Counted from the stretch's first letter, positions 1-5,255 are shown. The stretch: DNA of 5,870 bases from Methanothrix sp. (GCA_028688175.1 JAQTYS010000171.1:1-5870), one strand, 5' to 3'. Program-made: numbers and translations. Notes: generated from the sequence alone by a model not told the origin.

Positions 1-2
1 TC

Positions 3-263
3 GGATTCATGCATAGCGGCTACCAAATGCCTCTAGAGCTTCTTTATGTCTCATTTGCAGGAATTATCTTTGGGCTGCTCTTCTGGCTAACAAGAAGCCT
101 GCCAATCATCTCACTTGCGCATGGCGTTACTAATATATCGTTATTTCTGATAGTACCTATGGATCTCGATAACTTGGTTTATTTTATCTCGGTCCCAGCT
201 ATTATATTTATTTTCTATACCTATGTTTTCAAGCGGAAATCTGGCGTAGGCGGGAAAGGTTAG
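3..263 (+). CDS. CPBP family (CAAX protease-like) membrane protein, C-terminal part, 5' end outside window
   Basis: The reading frame is open from the first complete codon (base 3) to the TAG at 261-263, so this is the last 86 residues of a longer protein. The ATG at base 9 is probably internal. Visible residues begin G-F-M-H, which fits the second conserved motif (F/LxxxH) of the CPBP/Abi intramembrane metalloprotease family. About 36 residues later comes HGVTN (residues 40-44), the third motif (HxxxN/D). Both motifs lie in or next to hydrophobic helices, at about residues 13-29 and 45-51, and a last membrane span at about 57-73 ends in a basic tail (FKRKSGVGGKG). In this family the histidines and a preceding EExxxR motif coordinate zinc; the EExxxR motif would lie outside the window. 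Substrates are unknown for most archaeal members; prenylated-protein processing or bacteriocin-type functions are known only for some relatives. Family assignment is fairly secure, function is not. Confidence 0.72.
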   Translation, partial: GFMHSGYQMPLELLYVSFAGIIFGLLFWLTRSLPIISLAHGVTNISLFLIVPMDLDNLVYFISVPAIIFIFYTYVFKRKSGVGGKG

Positions 264-299
264 GTACAAAATTATAATGGTCACTAACTTTAATAAATC

Positions 300-304
300 A
301 AAAA
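300..304 (-). terminator. Possible T-tract terminator of the small membrane protein gene
   Basis: On the minus strand there is a run of five T about 40 bases past the stop codon of the 343-651 gene, in an AT-rich stretch (264-342) that separates it from the converging CPBP gene. Archaeal transcription often ends at such T-runs without a hairpin. The run is short and the surroundings are AT-rich, so it could be chance. Confidence 0.25.
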
Positions 305-342
305 CAGTATGGGTTAAAAGATCAATTTGGAATTGGAGGCAC

Positions 343-651
343 TTATGTGCCCACAACATCGATAACTTTGTAACCGACGATCAGGAAGAATGTGAGTACC
401 ATTGGCACAATGGCCAGATTCAACATGGTCGAAAGGCGCTTATTCCATTGTGACGAAGCTGACAGAATTTCTGAGGCACTGAGCAAAATAATTAAGCAGA
501 TAACACTTATAACGCTGATCTCTGAGACGCCAACCGTGGCAAAAGTAGTAACTACAGATGTTGTGCTAGCCGCGCTCATAGTGCTAGCGGCGCTCATAGT
601 GCTAGCCGCACTCATAGTGCTACTTACTGTACTCAACATAGATGATAACAT
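343..651 (-). CDS. Small membrane protein with STMSAA tandem repeats (102 aa)
   Basis: The product has 102 residues. The ATG at 651 is chosen over the TTG at 666 because a strong archaeal ribosome binding site, GGTGA within GGTGAGAGG, ends seven bases before it, and a TATA box lies at 719-727. The N-terminus is Ser/Thr/Ala/Met-rich and carries three STMSAA repeats (about residues 11-29) made by an 18-bp tandem DNA repeat. A first hydrophobic segment spans about residues 43-58 (ISVISVICLIILL), followed by SASEILSAS and a short polar loop with W69, N70, K71, R72. A second segment covers about 79-93 (LAIVPMVLTFFLIVG), and the protein ends in KVIDVVGT. The two-span plan with an ASEILSAS-type loop resembles small hydrophobic proteins of unknown function that I recall from Methanosarcina-type methanogens; this is recollection, not a search. 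The opposite strand is also open over much of this stretch (GTG 392 to 688) but lacks a comparable ribosome site. I do not know the function. Confidence 0.6.
   Translation of the reverse strand: MLSSMLSTVSSTMSAASTMSAASTMSAASTTSVVTTFATVGVSEISVISVICLIILLSASEILSASSQWNKRLSTMLNLAIVPMVLTFFLIVGYKVIDVVGT
563..622. repeat. 18-bp tandem repeat, three full copies plus a partial fourth
   Basis: Three head-to-tail copies of an 18-base unit (GTGCTAGCCGCGCTCATA on the + strand) occupy 563-580, 581-598 and 599-616, with six further matching bases at 617-622. Copy 2 has one change (C to G at unit position 9) and copy 3 has one (G to A at position 12). The unit is a multiple of three, so the minus-strand protein gains six residues (STMSAA) per copy. 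Both changes are synonymous in the minus-strand frame and also in the open plus-strand frame (VLAALI), so they do not by themselves say which strand is coding. Confidence 0.95.
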
Positions 652-652
652 A

Positions 653-662
653 ATCCTCTCAC
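653..662 (-). promoter_or_regulatory. Ribosome binding site that sets the start of the small membrane protein
   Basis: The minus strand reads GGTGAGAGG followed by ATT and the ATG at 651. GGTGA matches the 3' end of archaeal 16S rRNA, and the spacing is seven bases from the GGTGA core. This selects the ATG at 651 rather than the upstream TTG at 666, which lies partly within the site's own surroundings. Confidence 0.6.
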
Positions 663-718
663 CCAATTTATTTCAAACTATTATCTGACTTAGACACTTC
701 TCTAATTGGCTGATGTAG

Positions 719-727
719 TATTTATAG
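719..727 (-). promoter_or_regulatory. TATA box for the small membrane protein gene
   Basis: The minus strand reads CTATAAATA, close to the archaeal TATA consensus. Initiation about 26 bases downstream would fall near 697, giving a leader of about 46 bases that contains the GGTGA ribosome site. The sequence just upstream is the CCCCTAGGGG palindrome rather than a purine-rich BRE. Confidence 0.5.
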
Positions 728-731
728 ATGT

Positions 732-741
732 CCCCTAGGGG
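732..741. promoter_or_regulatory. Perfect palindrome CCCCTAGGGG beside the TATA box
   Basis: This GC-only-armed palindrome sits four bases upstream of the TATA box, where BRE contacts or a regulator would be expected, and stands out in an otherwise AT-rich interval. A regulator-binding role is an inference from its position alone. Confidence 0.35.
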
Positions 742-859
742 GTCAACGAATTTATTTTTAATGTAGCACACAAGATGTGTAGGCCAATTCATGACATCGA
801 TGTTGGATTTATATCACCTATAGTACCCAGTTAATTTACGCAGAAAATGCAAGATATGG

Positions 860-878
860 AATGATCATTGTGATCATT
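860..878. promoter_or_regulatory. Operator-like inverted repeat AATGATCA-TTG-TGATCATT
   Basis: Two 8-base arms are perfect inverted complements around a 3-base spacer. The core TGATCATT also recurs directly at 9-base spacing because TGATCA is itself a palindrome. The form is typical of a dimeric DNA-binding protein's site. It lies about 135 bases upstream of the TATA box at 719-727 and 100 bases past the aro operon, so its target is unclear. Confidence 0.35.
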
Positions 879-889
879 TAGATAGAGCC

Positions 890-894
890 AAAAA
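890..894 (-). terminator. Possible T-tract terminator of the aro operon
   Basis: The minus strand has ATTATTTTTGG about 86 bases past the stop of the last operon gene. No convincing hairpin precedes it. It is the first T-run after the operon, and archaeal termination can rely on T-runs alone. Confidence 0.25.
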
Positions 895-979
895 TAATGA
901 CTTAGCAGCAGGAGCCTCTAGCCATAAAACATGAAGCTGTGAAGACAAACCCTGGCTTCTTTCCCACGAGATCCTTCTG

Positions 980-1315
980 CTAGTGGTAGAATTGCCTAAA
1001 CGGCTTTCGGTACTCATCCTGCAACTCGTATTTTAATACTATCTTTTCCGGCATGACTTGAACCTCTCTTATCGACTGGCTGAAGAGGTACCAGATAAAA
1101 CCTCTGTCCGGCAGCCTATACCTATCCGGCAGGCTTTCCGTAAACTCAGATTGGCCCATGATATAAGTTCTAAGCATCTCGCTTCCCGAGGCAAAGAGAA
1201 AAGGGAAGCTTACGTTTTCAATCTCTCGCTGGCAGTTGCCCTGCAGGCGCAGGCGCTGGGCCAGAAACACCAGGTAATCTTCTTTGGTTACCACCAGCTC
1301 TCTGTACTCGCTCAT
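980..1315 (-). CDS. Uncharacterised 111-residue protein, third gene of the aro operon
   Basis: The ATG at 1315 is chosen because GGGGGTGAT, almost the full archaeal ribosome-site consensus, ends five bases before it; the longer frame from TTG 1369 has no such site. The product of 111 residues is soluble, without a signal peptide or membrane span. It starts MSEYRELVVTKEDYLVFLAQ, has a predicted helical N-terminal third, a single Cys (28) and a single Trp (75), and a C-terminal part rich in basic and aromatic residues ending YRKPFRQFYH. I do not recognise a family. It follows aroD by 60 bases on the same strand, so it is probably co-transcribed with the shikimate genes. In related methanogens I would expect shikimate dehydrogenase (aroE) near here, but at 111 residues with no Rossmann glycine motif this protein cannot be that enzyme. 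Its ribosome site can be buried in a hairpin at 1321-1348. Confidence 0.72.
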   Translation of the reverse strand: MSEYRELVVTKEDYLVFLAQRLRLQGNCQREIENVSFPFLFASGSEMLRTYIMGQSEFTESLPDRYRLPDRGFIWYLFSQSIREVQVMPEKIVLKYELQDEYRKPFRQFYH

Positions 1316-1320
1316 TGCAA

Positions 1321-1348
1321 TCACCCCCGGTTTTACGGCAGAGGGTGA
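1321..1348 (-). promoter_or_regulatory. Hairpin able to hide the ribosome binding site of the 111-residue protein
   Basis: On the minus-strand RNA, UCACCC (1348-1343) pairs with GGGUGA (1326-1321), and inside it CCG (1338-1336) pairs with CGG (1329-1327), closing a six-base loop and leaving a four-base bulge. GGGUGA is exactly the ribosome binding site of the downstream gene. The nine-pair, GC-rich helix would compete with ribosome binding. The aroD stop lies at 1376-1378, close to but not inside the hairpin, so coupling to aroD translation is possible but not obvious. Pairing is by inspection only. Confidence 0.45.
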
Positions 1349-1375
1349 GATAAAAGTTGTCGTCATCAAATCATT

Positions 1376-2026
1376 TCACGATATCAGCTTTCTTGCCAGG
1401 CACAACTCAGCCAGGCTCATCTGTCCTGGAGCCGTGCTCTGTGTGACAAAGCCGTAGGTAAGAGCTGAACCATAGAGAGGAGCTATCGCGCGCAGATGTC
1501 TACCCATCCGGCCCATGGCGATCATGCAAAGGGGCATATCCGCATCCAGTAAGAACTGCAATATCCACAAATTATCATGAAGGCTCTTGGGCGTCACGGC
1601 GATCTTGGCAATTGCAGCTTTTGTCTTCTTCATCTCCTCGTAGATGCCGATCAGTTGTGATTCTTCTGGCATTCCCTGAAAGTCATGATAAGAGACGATC
1701 ACCGGTTTCATTATTCTGGAAATGGCATTATCTCTTTGATCAGCCAGAAGTTCCACATCCACATAGTCAGCATAGTAGGCGGCCTTGACGAGCAGATCTA
1801 TTCTCTCTCTTTCGCTGCCCTGAAACATTCCCCCTTCAGTCCGAGGGCGAGCTGTTGCAATGATCGGCTTCGCGGTGGCCTTTCGCACAGCCTTTATGGT
1901 TTGCAGAGGATCGCTTGCACAGAGCAGGTCCAGTCGCAGCTCAATCATATCAGCGTCGCCCGTGGCCAGAACATCATTTTCTGCATCCTTTCCCAGGACG
2001 GCTACTATGCGCGACTTGTGATTCAT
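1376..2026 (-). CDS. aroD: 3-dehydroquinate dehydratase, type I
   Basis: This enzyme dehydrates 3-dehydroquinate to 3-dehydroshikimate in the shikimate pathway through a lysine Schiff base in a cytoplasmic TIM barrel. At 216 residues it has the compact archaeal type I length. Visible family features are ELRLDLL (29-35; substrate-binding E29 and R31), TARPRTEGG (58-66; R60 and E64), VSYHDF with the catalytic histidine H114, KIAV with the Schiff-base lysine K141, and the C-terminal MGRMGRHLRAIAPLYGSALTY (171-191) plus TAPGQMS (198-204; Q202). All expected catalytic residues are present. It starts four bases after the stop of aroB' (2031), with a weak GGAG site inside the end of that gene, so translation is probably coupled. 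The next gene downstream is the 111-residue unknown at 1315. Confidence 0.96.
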   Translation of the reverse strand: MNHKSRIVAVLGKDAENDVLATGDADMIELRLDLLCASDPLQTIKAVRKATAKPIIATARPRTEGGMFQGSERERIDLLVKAAYYADYVDVELLADQRDNAISRIMKPVIVSYHDFQGMPEESQLIGIYEEMKKTKAAIAKIAVTPKSLHDNLWILQFLLDADMPLCMIAMGRMGRHLRAIAPLYGSALTYGFVTQSTAPGQMSLAELCLARKLIS

Positions 2027-2030
2027 GGAA

Positions 2031-3152
2031 TTACTGCTCCAGGATGCTCTCCTCTATCTTCATGCCAAAGTGGCGGGCAGTCTCCTCCAGATGCACCAGC
2101 ACCTCGTTTCCCGCTTTGAGATCAGTCACCGGCTTGGGCAAGCCGTCGGAGCCGACCAGTTTTATGGTCTCGGCATTTTGCAGCAGAGTGCTTATCTTCT
2201 GGCCACTGACTTCCGCTTCAATGAGGATCATGGGCCTCTTCTCGATCTTGGCGCGACCAACTATGGCCGTTCTGGCGAGCCCCTCCTTGCTGACGATGGT
2301 AACCTCATCTCCCGATTTTAGCTCAGAGAGGTAACGCGTCTTCTCTCCCACCCGGATGTAAGCGTGCACCGCGCCAGCATTCACCCGAAAGGGGCGCGCT
2401 GCCACATAGGGACTATCTTCAGACTCGCTGTGAACCAGGAAGAATCCTTTAGCCTGGGAGCCGATGAGCATGCCCTCTCCAAAGGACATCATGTTGGCTG
2501 TATCCACGCATACCCGATCACCCATGCCCACAGCTTTGACGGCAGTCACCTTTGCTGAAATAAGTTCTATTCGGCCTTTTTGCGACTGCTCGACAGCATC
2601 CATGACCCTCTTGACCTCAGAAGGATCTCGGCTATCCAGCAGCACCCCCTCGGCCCCTTTTTCCAGAGTGGCCAGTGCGAGGCGCGCCTCCTCCGCCGTC
2701 TTAACGCCGCTTATGATCTTGACAGGTACGCCCTGCAGTCCGGCAATCATGTTCTCCAGGGGAATGACCTTCCAGTCTGTGCCGATGACGAGAAGATAGT
2801 CAACAATCTTGCCCATCTCCACGGCGAACTCTTCATACTTCTTGTTGGCAATGACCACGTAAGCTGCCTTTGTTCCAGAAACAGTCTTAGCGAGAGTCTC
2901 GTCCAGAGAGCTGCTCTGCACTTTGGGCAGAGCAACGGTTCCATCCCCTTCGCCGCCCTTGCCCACAACAGAAATATCCTCTGTCCCTTTCTCTACACCA
3001 AAGCAGGCCACTTTGATCTTGCCCAGCTCCCTCACACGTTCGATGTTCTCTCTGTCCACCAGAACACAATCAAAGCCAGACTCGAGAGCGGTGGTGATCA
3101 TGGGCTTGATCTCCTGCCACGGCCCTTCGGCTATGAGCCACTTCTCTTTCAT
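2031..3152 (-). CDS. aroB': 3-dehydroquinate synthase II (AroB', archaeal type)
   Basis: In archaea lacking the usual DAHP route, this NAD-dependent enzyme converts 2-amino-3,7-dideoxy-D-threo-hept-6-ulosonate, made from aspartate semialdehyde and a deoxy-ketohexose phosphate, into 3-dehydroquinate with release of ammonia. The 373-residue length fits the family. Conserved blocks are GTDWKVIPLEN (124-134), GDRVCVDTANMM (211-222) with GEGMLIGS (225-232), FFLVHSE (237-243), and PYVAARPFRVNAGAVHAY (248-265). The C-terminal 100 residues form the beta-rich part seen in the family. The start ATG at 3152 has GGTG six bases upstream, and a TATA box about 50 bases upstream. It is first in the operon with aroD. 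The partner enzyme for the preceding step (AroA', an aldolase-like protein) is not in this window. Confidence 0.96.
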   Translation of the reverse strand: MKEKWLIAEGPWQEIKPMITTALESGFDCVLVDRENIERVRELGKIKVACFGVEKGTEDISVVGKGGEGDGTVALPKVQSSSLDETLAKTVSGTKAAYVVIANKKYEEFAVEMGKIVDYLLVIGTDWKVIPLENMIAGLQGVPVKIISGVKTAEEARLALATLEKGAEGVLLDSRDPSEVKRVMDAVEQSQKGRIELISAKVTAVKAVGMGDRVCVDTANMMSFGEGMLIGSQAKGFFLVHSESEDSPYVAARPFRVNAGAVHAYIRVGEKTRYLSELKSGDEVTIVSKEGLARTAIVGRAKIEKRPMILIEAEVSGQKISTLLQNAETIKLVGSDGLPKPVTDLKAGNEVLVHLEETARHFGMKIEESILEQ

Positions 3153-3190
3153 ATGCTACACCAGGGCATTCCATTACTAATCTCTTATGC

Positions 3191-3204
3191 TTAAAAAATT
3201 TATA
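3191..3204 (+). promoter_or_regulatory. Promoter AT-box for the DUF1614 gene, shared with the aro promoter
   Basis: The + strand reads TTAAAAAATTTATA. Depending on which part binds TBP, initiation falls between about 3220 and 3228, at or just before the ATG at 3226. No good ribosome binding site precedes that ATG, so the transcript is probably leaderless or nearly so. The same bases read as TATAAATT on the other strand, so the two divergent promoters overlap. Confidence 0.45.
3197..3204 (-). promoter_or_regulatory. TATA box of the aro operon
   Basis: The minus strand reads TATAAATT, so initiation would be near 3177 and leave a leader of about 25 bases containing the GGTG site at 3159-3162. 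The element lies inside an AT block (3191-3204) that also provides the promoter of the divergent DUF1614 gene. Confidence 0.5.
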
Positions 3205-3225
3205 CCATGAGCTGAGAATGAGTCT

Positions 3226-3933
3226 ATGGGAAATCGGTTGGTTTATAGCCCAGTAAGCTTGCTCTTTATGCTACTACTAGCATTCTTGCTCTTTGCAGTG
3301 GTTGGCTTTCTATTTCTGGACCTGGCCAGGACGGCCTTTACCAAGATAGGCTTCTCTTGGGGCCAGGCGCTCTTGGTCCTGCTCGCCTCCTTACTGGGCA
3401 GCAGCATCAACATACCGTTGACCAATCTGCAGTGTAGCACTCCTCTGGTGCGGGAACGACAAATTCGGGCTTTCGGCATCGCTTACCGGGTGCCTGTGGT
3501 GGAGGTCGTAAGCTGCCACACCCTGCTGGCAGTCAATGTGGGTGGGGCGCTGATTCCAGCTCTGATATCTATTGCGTTAATCCACCGCTTCCCAGAGTCT
3601 CTGAGTTATGCCCTCATAGGAATCGCTTTCGTGACCATCTTAACCAATCTTGTAGCCAAGCCGGTTAAGGGCCTGGGAATTGTCACACCTGCTCTTCTTC
3701 CGCCCCTGGCTGCGGCAATTGCTGCGATCCTGCTGGTCTATTTTGGGGGAGCACCGCATGATCTTATCTTTCTCATCGCCTATGTGAGCGGAACTCTGGG
3801 CGCCCTCATTGGTGCAGATATCTTGAACCTGCACAAGATCCGTGATCTGGGTGCGCCCGTGGCCAGCATTGGCGGAGCCGGAACCTTTGACGGTGTATTT
3901 CTGTCCGGCCTGATCGCAGTGCTCTTGCTATGA
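3226..3933 (+). CDS. DUF1614 family multi-span membrane protein
   Basis: The product is a 235-residue, very hydrophobic protein with six or more likely membrane spans, at about 11-33, 45-60, 98-119, 126-144, 157-174, 180-198 and 222-235. Features I associate with DUF1614 are YSPVSLLF near the start, LLGSSINIPL (57-65), LAVNVGGALIPALIS (101-115), GALIGADILNL (192-202), and the strongly conserved end GAPVASIGGAGTFDGVFLSG (209-228). The role of the family is unknown; the glycine and polar residues within spans suggest transport or an intramembrane activity, which is a guess. An earlier ATG at 3219 is out of frame and soon closed, which supports 3226. The UbiD-family gene follows after 40 bases on the same strand, so the two may be co-transcribed. 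Confidence 0.85.
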   Translation: MGNRLVYSPVSLLFMLLLAFLLFAVVGFLFLDLARTAFTKIGFSWGQALLVLLASLLGSSINIPLTNLQCSTPLVRERQIRAFGIAYRVPVVEVVSCHTLLAVNVGGALIPALISIALIHRFPESLSYALIGIAFVTILTNLVAKPVKGLGIVTPALLPPLAAAIAAILLVYFGGAPHDLIFLIAYVSGTLGALIGADILNLHKIRDLGAPVASIGGAGTFDGVFLSGLIAVLLL

Positions 3934-3973
3934 ATGCAAAAGTGCTTTAAGATTAACGTAAGATAGGTAAAGC

Positions 3974-5233
3974 ATGAGCTTTAGGGGTTTCCTGGAGAAT
4001 CTGGAGAAGGATGGGCTTCTTAAAGAAGTGCATGAATCCGTATCTCCTATCCATGAGGTTTCTGACTGTGCCTGGGGAAAAGGCCCTATTTTATTTGATG
4101 ATGTAGATGGCCATAAGTGTTGCTTGAACATCCTGGGAACACGCCCTCTGTTGGCGCGAGCCATGGGAATTGCAACTCATGATATGGTAACTCATCTCGC
4201 TGCTGTTGGCTACGACGGGCCCGTTCGCGAGGTAAACTCCTCGCCATTTATGGAGTGCGCGAGTACTCCTGATCTCTCCCGGCTGCCCATTCTCACCCAT
4301 TTCAAGGGCGACGGCGGGCCTTACATCACCTCGGCAGTAGTAGTAAGCCAGTTTGAGGGAAAACTCAATGCCTGTGTGCATCGGCTCATGGTATTGGGAA
4401 AAGATCGGCTGGCTGCACGTCTTGTTCCCGGCCGGCATACCCATCAGTTCTACCAGGCAGCAATGGCCAAGGGAGAAGAGGTGCCGGTGGCCATTGCCAT
4501 TGGCGTGGACCCGCTGCTACTCATCGCTGCTTCCACGCGCGTTCCTCCTGAGAAGGAGTTTTCCTATGCCGCTGCTTTGCGGGGCGCTCCTGTGGAGCTG
4601 GTGCGCCTGGAGAACGACGTTCCTGCTCCTCATGCCGAGATAGTTCTGGAGGGATACATTACCGGAGAGCGGGCCAGCGAGGGACCGTTTGTGGATATTA
4701 CCGGCACCTGTGATCTGGTGCGGCAGGAGCCGGTCATCCGGCTGACCAGGATGATGACGCGTGAGGATCCCATCTACCAGGGACTGCTTCCCGCAGGAGG
4801 CGAGCACAAGATGCTCATGGGCATACCCTACGAGCCGCTAATTTACAAAGCAGCCTCAAAAGTGGCTAAAGTTAAGAATGTCATCCTGACGGATGGAGGA
4901 TGCAATTATTTCCATGCCGTGGTGCAGATAGAGAAGGAGACTGAGCAGGACGCGAAAAGGGTCATCGAGGCTGCCTTCCAGGCGCATGGCTCGCTTAAGC
5001 ATGTCCTGGTGGTCGACTCGGATATAGATATCTACGATCCCAGCGATCTGGAGTTTGCCATTGCCACACGCATGCGAGCCGATGAGGATCTTGTCATCCA
5101 TCCCAATGTGCGAGGCAGCACCCTTGATCCGCGCAGCATAGAGGGCATCACCACCAAGATGGGTGTGGACGCCACAGCCAGGCTGGAGCGGCTCTGGAAG
5201 TTTCAAAGGGTTACGCCCAAGGGGCAGGGCTAG
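3974..5233 (+). CDS. UbiD family decarboxylase, probably anhydromevalonate phosphate decarboxylase
   Basis: This 419-residue protein is a complete UbiD-family enzyme, which uses prenylated FMN (made by UbiX) and a divalent metal for reversible decarboxylation. Candidate cofactor and metal ligands are N132 in LNACVHR, H155 or H157 in VPGRHTHQ, and E226 in LEGYI. The acid-base triad is R137, E236 and D241 (EGPFVDITG), with Asp where fungal Fdc1 has Glu. VVDSDIDIYDPSDLEFAIATR (about 346-366) is the typical late UbiD block. Methanogens have no ubiquinone, so the likely role is decarboxylation of trans-anhydromevalonate 5-phosphate to isopentenyl phosphate in the modified archaeal mevalonate pathway shown in Aeropyrum and Methanosarcina; other UbiD substrates cannot be excluded. 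The ribosome site is weak (GGTAAAGC before ATG). TTTAAG near 3946-3951 could give it its own leaderless promoter, or it is co-transcribed with the DUF1614 gene. Confidence 0.9.
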   Translation: MSFRGFLENLEKDGLLKEVHESVSPIHEVSDCAWGKGPILFDDVDGHKCCLNILGTRPLLARAMGIATHDMVTHLAAVGYDGPVREVNSSPFMECASTPDLSRLPILTHFKGDGGPYITSAVVVSQFEGKLNACVHRLMVLGKDRLAARLVPGRHTHQFYQAAMAKGEEVPVAIAIGVDPLLLIAASTRVPPEKEFSYAAALRGAPVELVRLENDVPAPHAEIVLEGYITGERASEGPFVDITGTCDLVRQEPVIRLTRMMTREDPIYQGLLPAGGEHKMLMGIPYEPLIYKAASKVAKVKNVILTDGGCNYFHAVVQIEKETEQDAKRVIEAAFQAHGSLKHVLVVDSDIDIYDPSDLEFAIATRMRADEDLVIHPNVRGSTLDPRSIEGITTKMGVDATARLERLWKFQRVTPKGQG

Positions 5234-5248
5234 GTGCCAAGAGCACCT
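5232..5248. terminator. Hairpin between the converging UbiD gene and ftsZ-linked microprotein gene
   Basis: AGGTGC (5232-5237) pairs with GCACCT (5243-5248) around a five-base loop. The stem starts inside the UbiD stop codon and ends seven bases before the stop of the 31-codon ORF on the other strand. No T-run follows on either strand, so it may protect RNA ends or help separate converging transcripts rather than being a classic terminator. Confidence 0.35.
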
Positions 5249-5255
5249 TAACTCA

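Larger units (their letters stand above)
652..979. other. Gene-free AT-rich interval with palindromes
   Basis: I see no supportable gene or RNA gene here: reading frames are short in all directions and no tRNA-like cloverleaf is apparent. What it does hold is a TATA box at 719-727, a perfect 10-base palindrome CCCCTAGGGG at 732-741, a 10-base palindrome ACATCGATGT at 794-803, a small stem ACACA/TGTGT at 768-780, and an operator-like inverted repeat at 860-878. It lies downstream of the aro operon and upstream of the 343-651 gene on the same (minus) strand, so it serves as the promoter region of that gene and perhaps the 3' end of the aro transcript. Confidence 0.6.

Noticed and set aside
141..359. 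72-codon minus-strand frame opposite the CPBP gene
   Set aside because: It overlaps the coding sequence of the CPBP family protein, has no ribosome binding site, and its sequence shows no recognisable domain; best explained as a chance antisense frame.
345..362. ATG after a strong GGAGG on the + strand (GGAGGCACTTATG)
   Set aside because: The frame closes after six codons (MCPQHR), and the site lies at the very end of the opposing gene. Likely coincidence.
563..622. Tandem repeat as a CRISPR array or recombination site
   Set aside because: Units are contiguous with no spacers, 18 bases long, and in frame with a gene; this is a coding tandem repeat.
652..979. tRNA or other structured RNA gene, or insertion sequence remnants
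   Set aside because: No cloverleaf, no CCA-like or T-arm consensus, no terminal inverted repeats with target duplications, and no transposase fragment seen by eye.
1058..1348. 96-codon + strand frame across the 111-residue gene
   Set aside because: No ribosome site or promoter, and the minus-strand frame has a near-consensus ribosome site and operon context.
980..1369. Longer 129-codon version of the 111-residue protein starting at TTG 1369
   Set aside because: TTG start without a ribosome site, while the ATG at 1315 has GGGGGTGAT at ideal distance; the extra 18 residues cover the hairpin region.
2580..3194. 204-codon + strand frame opposite aroB', and shorter ones at 1685-2119, 1915-2334, 2025-2321
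   Set aside because: All lie antisense to the well-conserved aroB' and aroD, and their products are low-plausibility mixtures; typical shadows of codon-biased genes.
4091..4444. Minus-strand frames opposite the UbiD gene (also 4517-4807 and 4856-5206)
   Set aside because: They are antisense to a complete, motif-bearing enzyme and have no independent signals.
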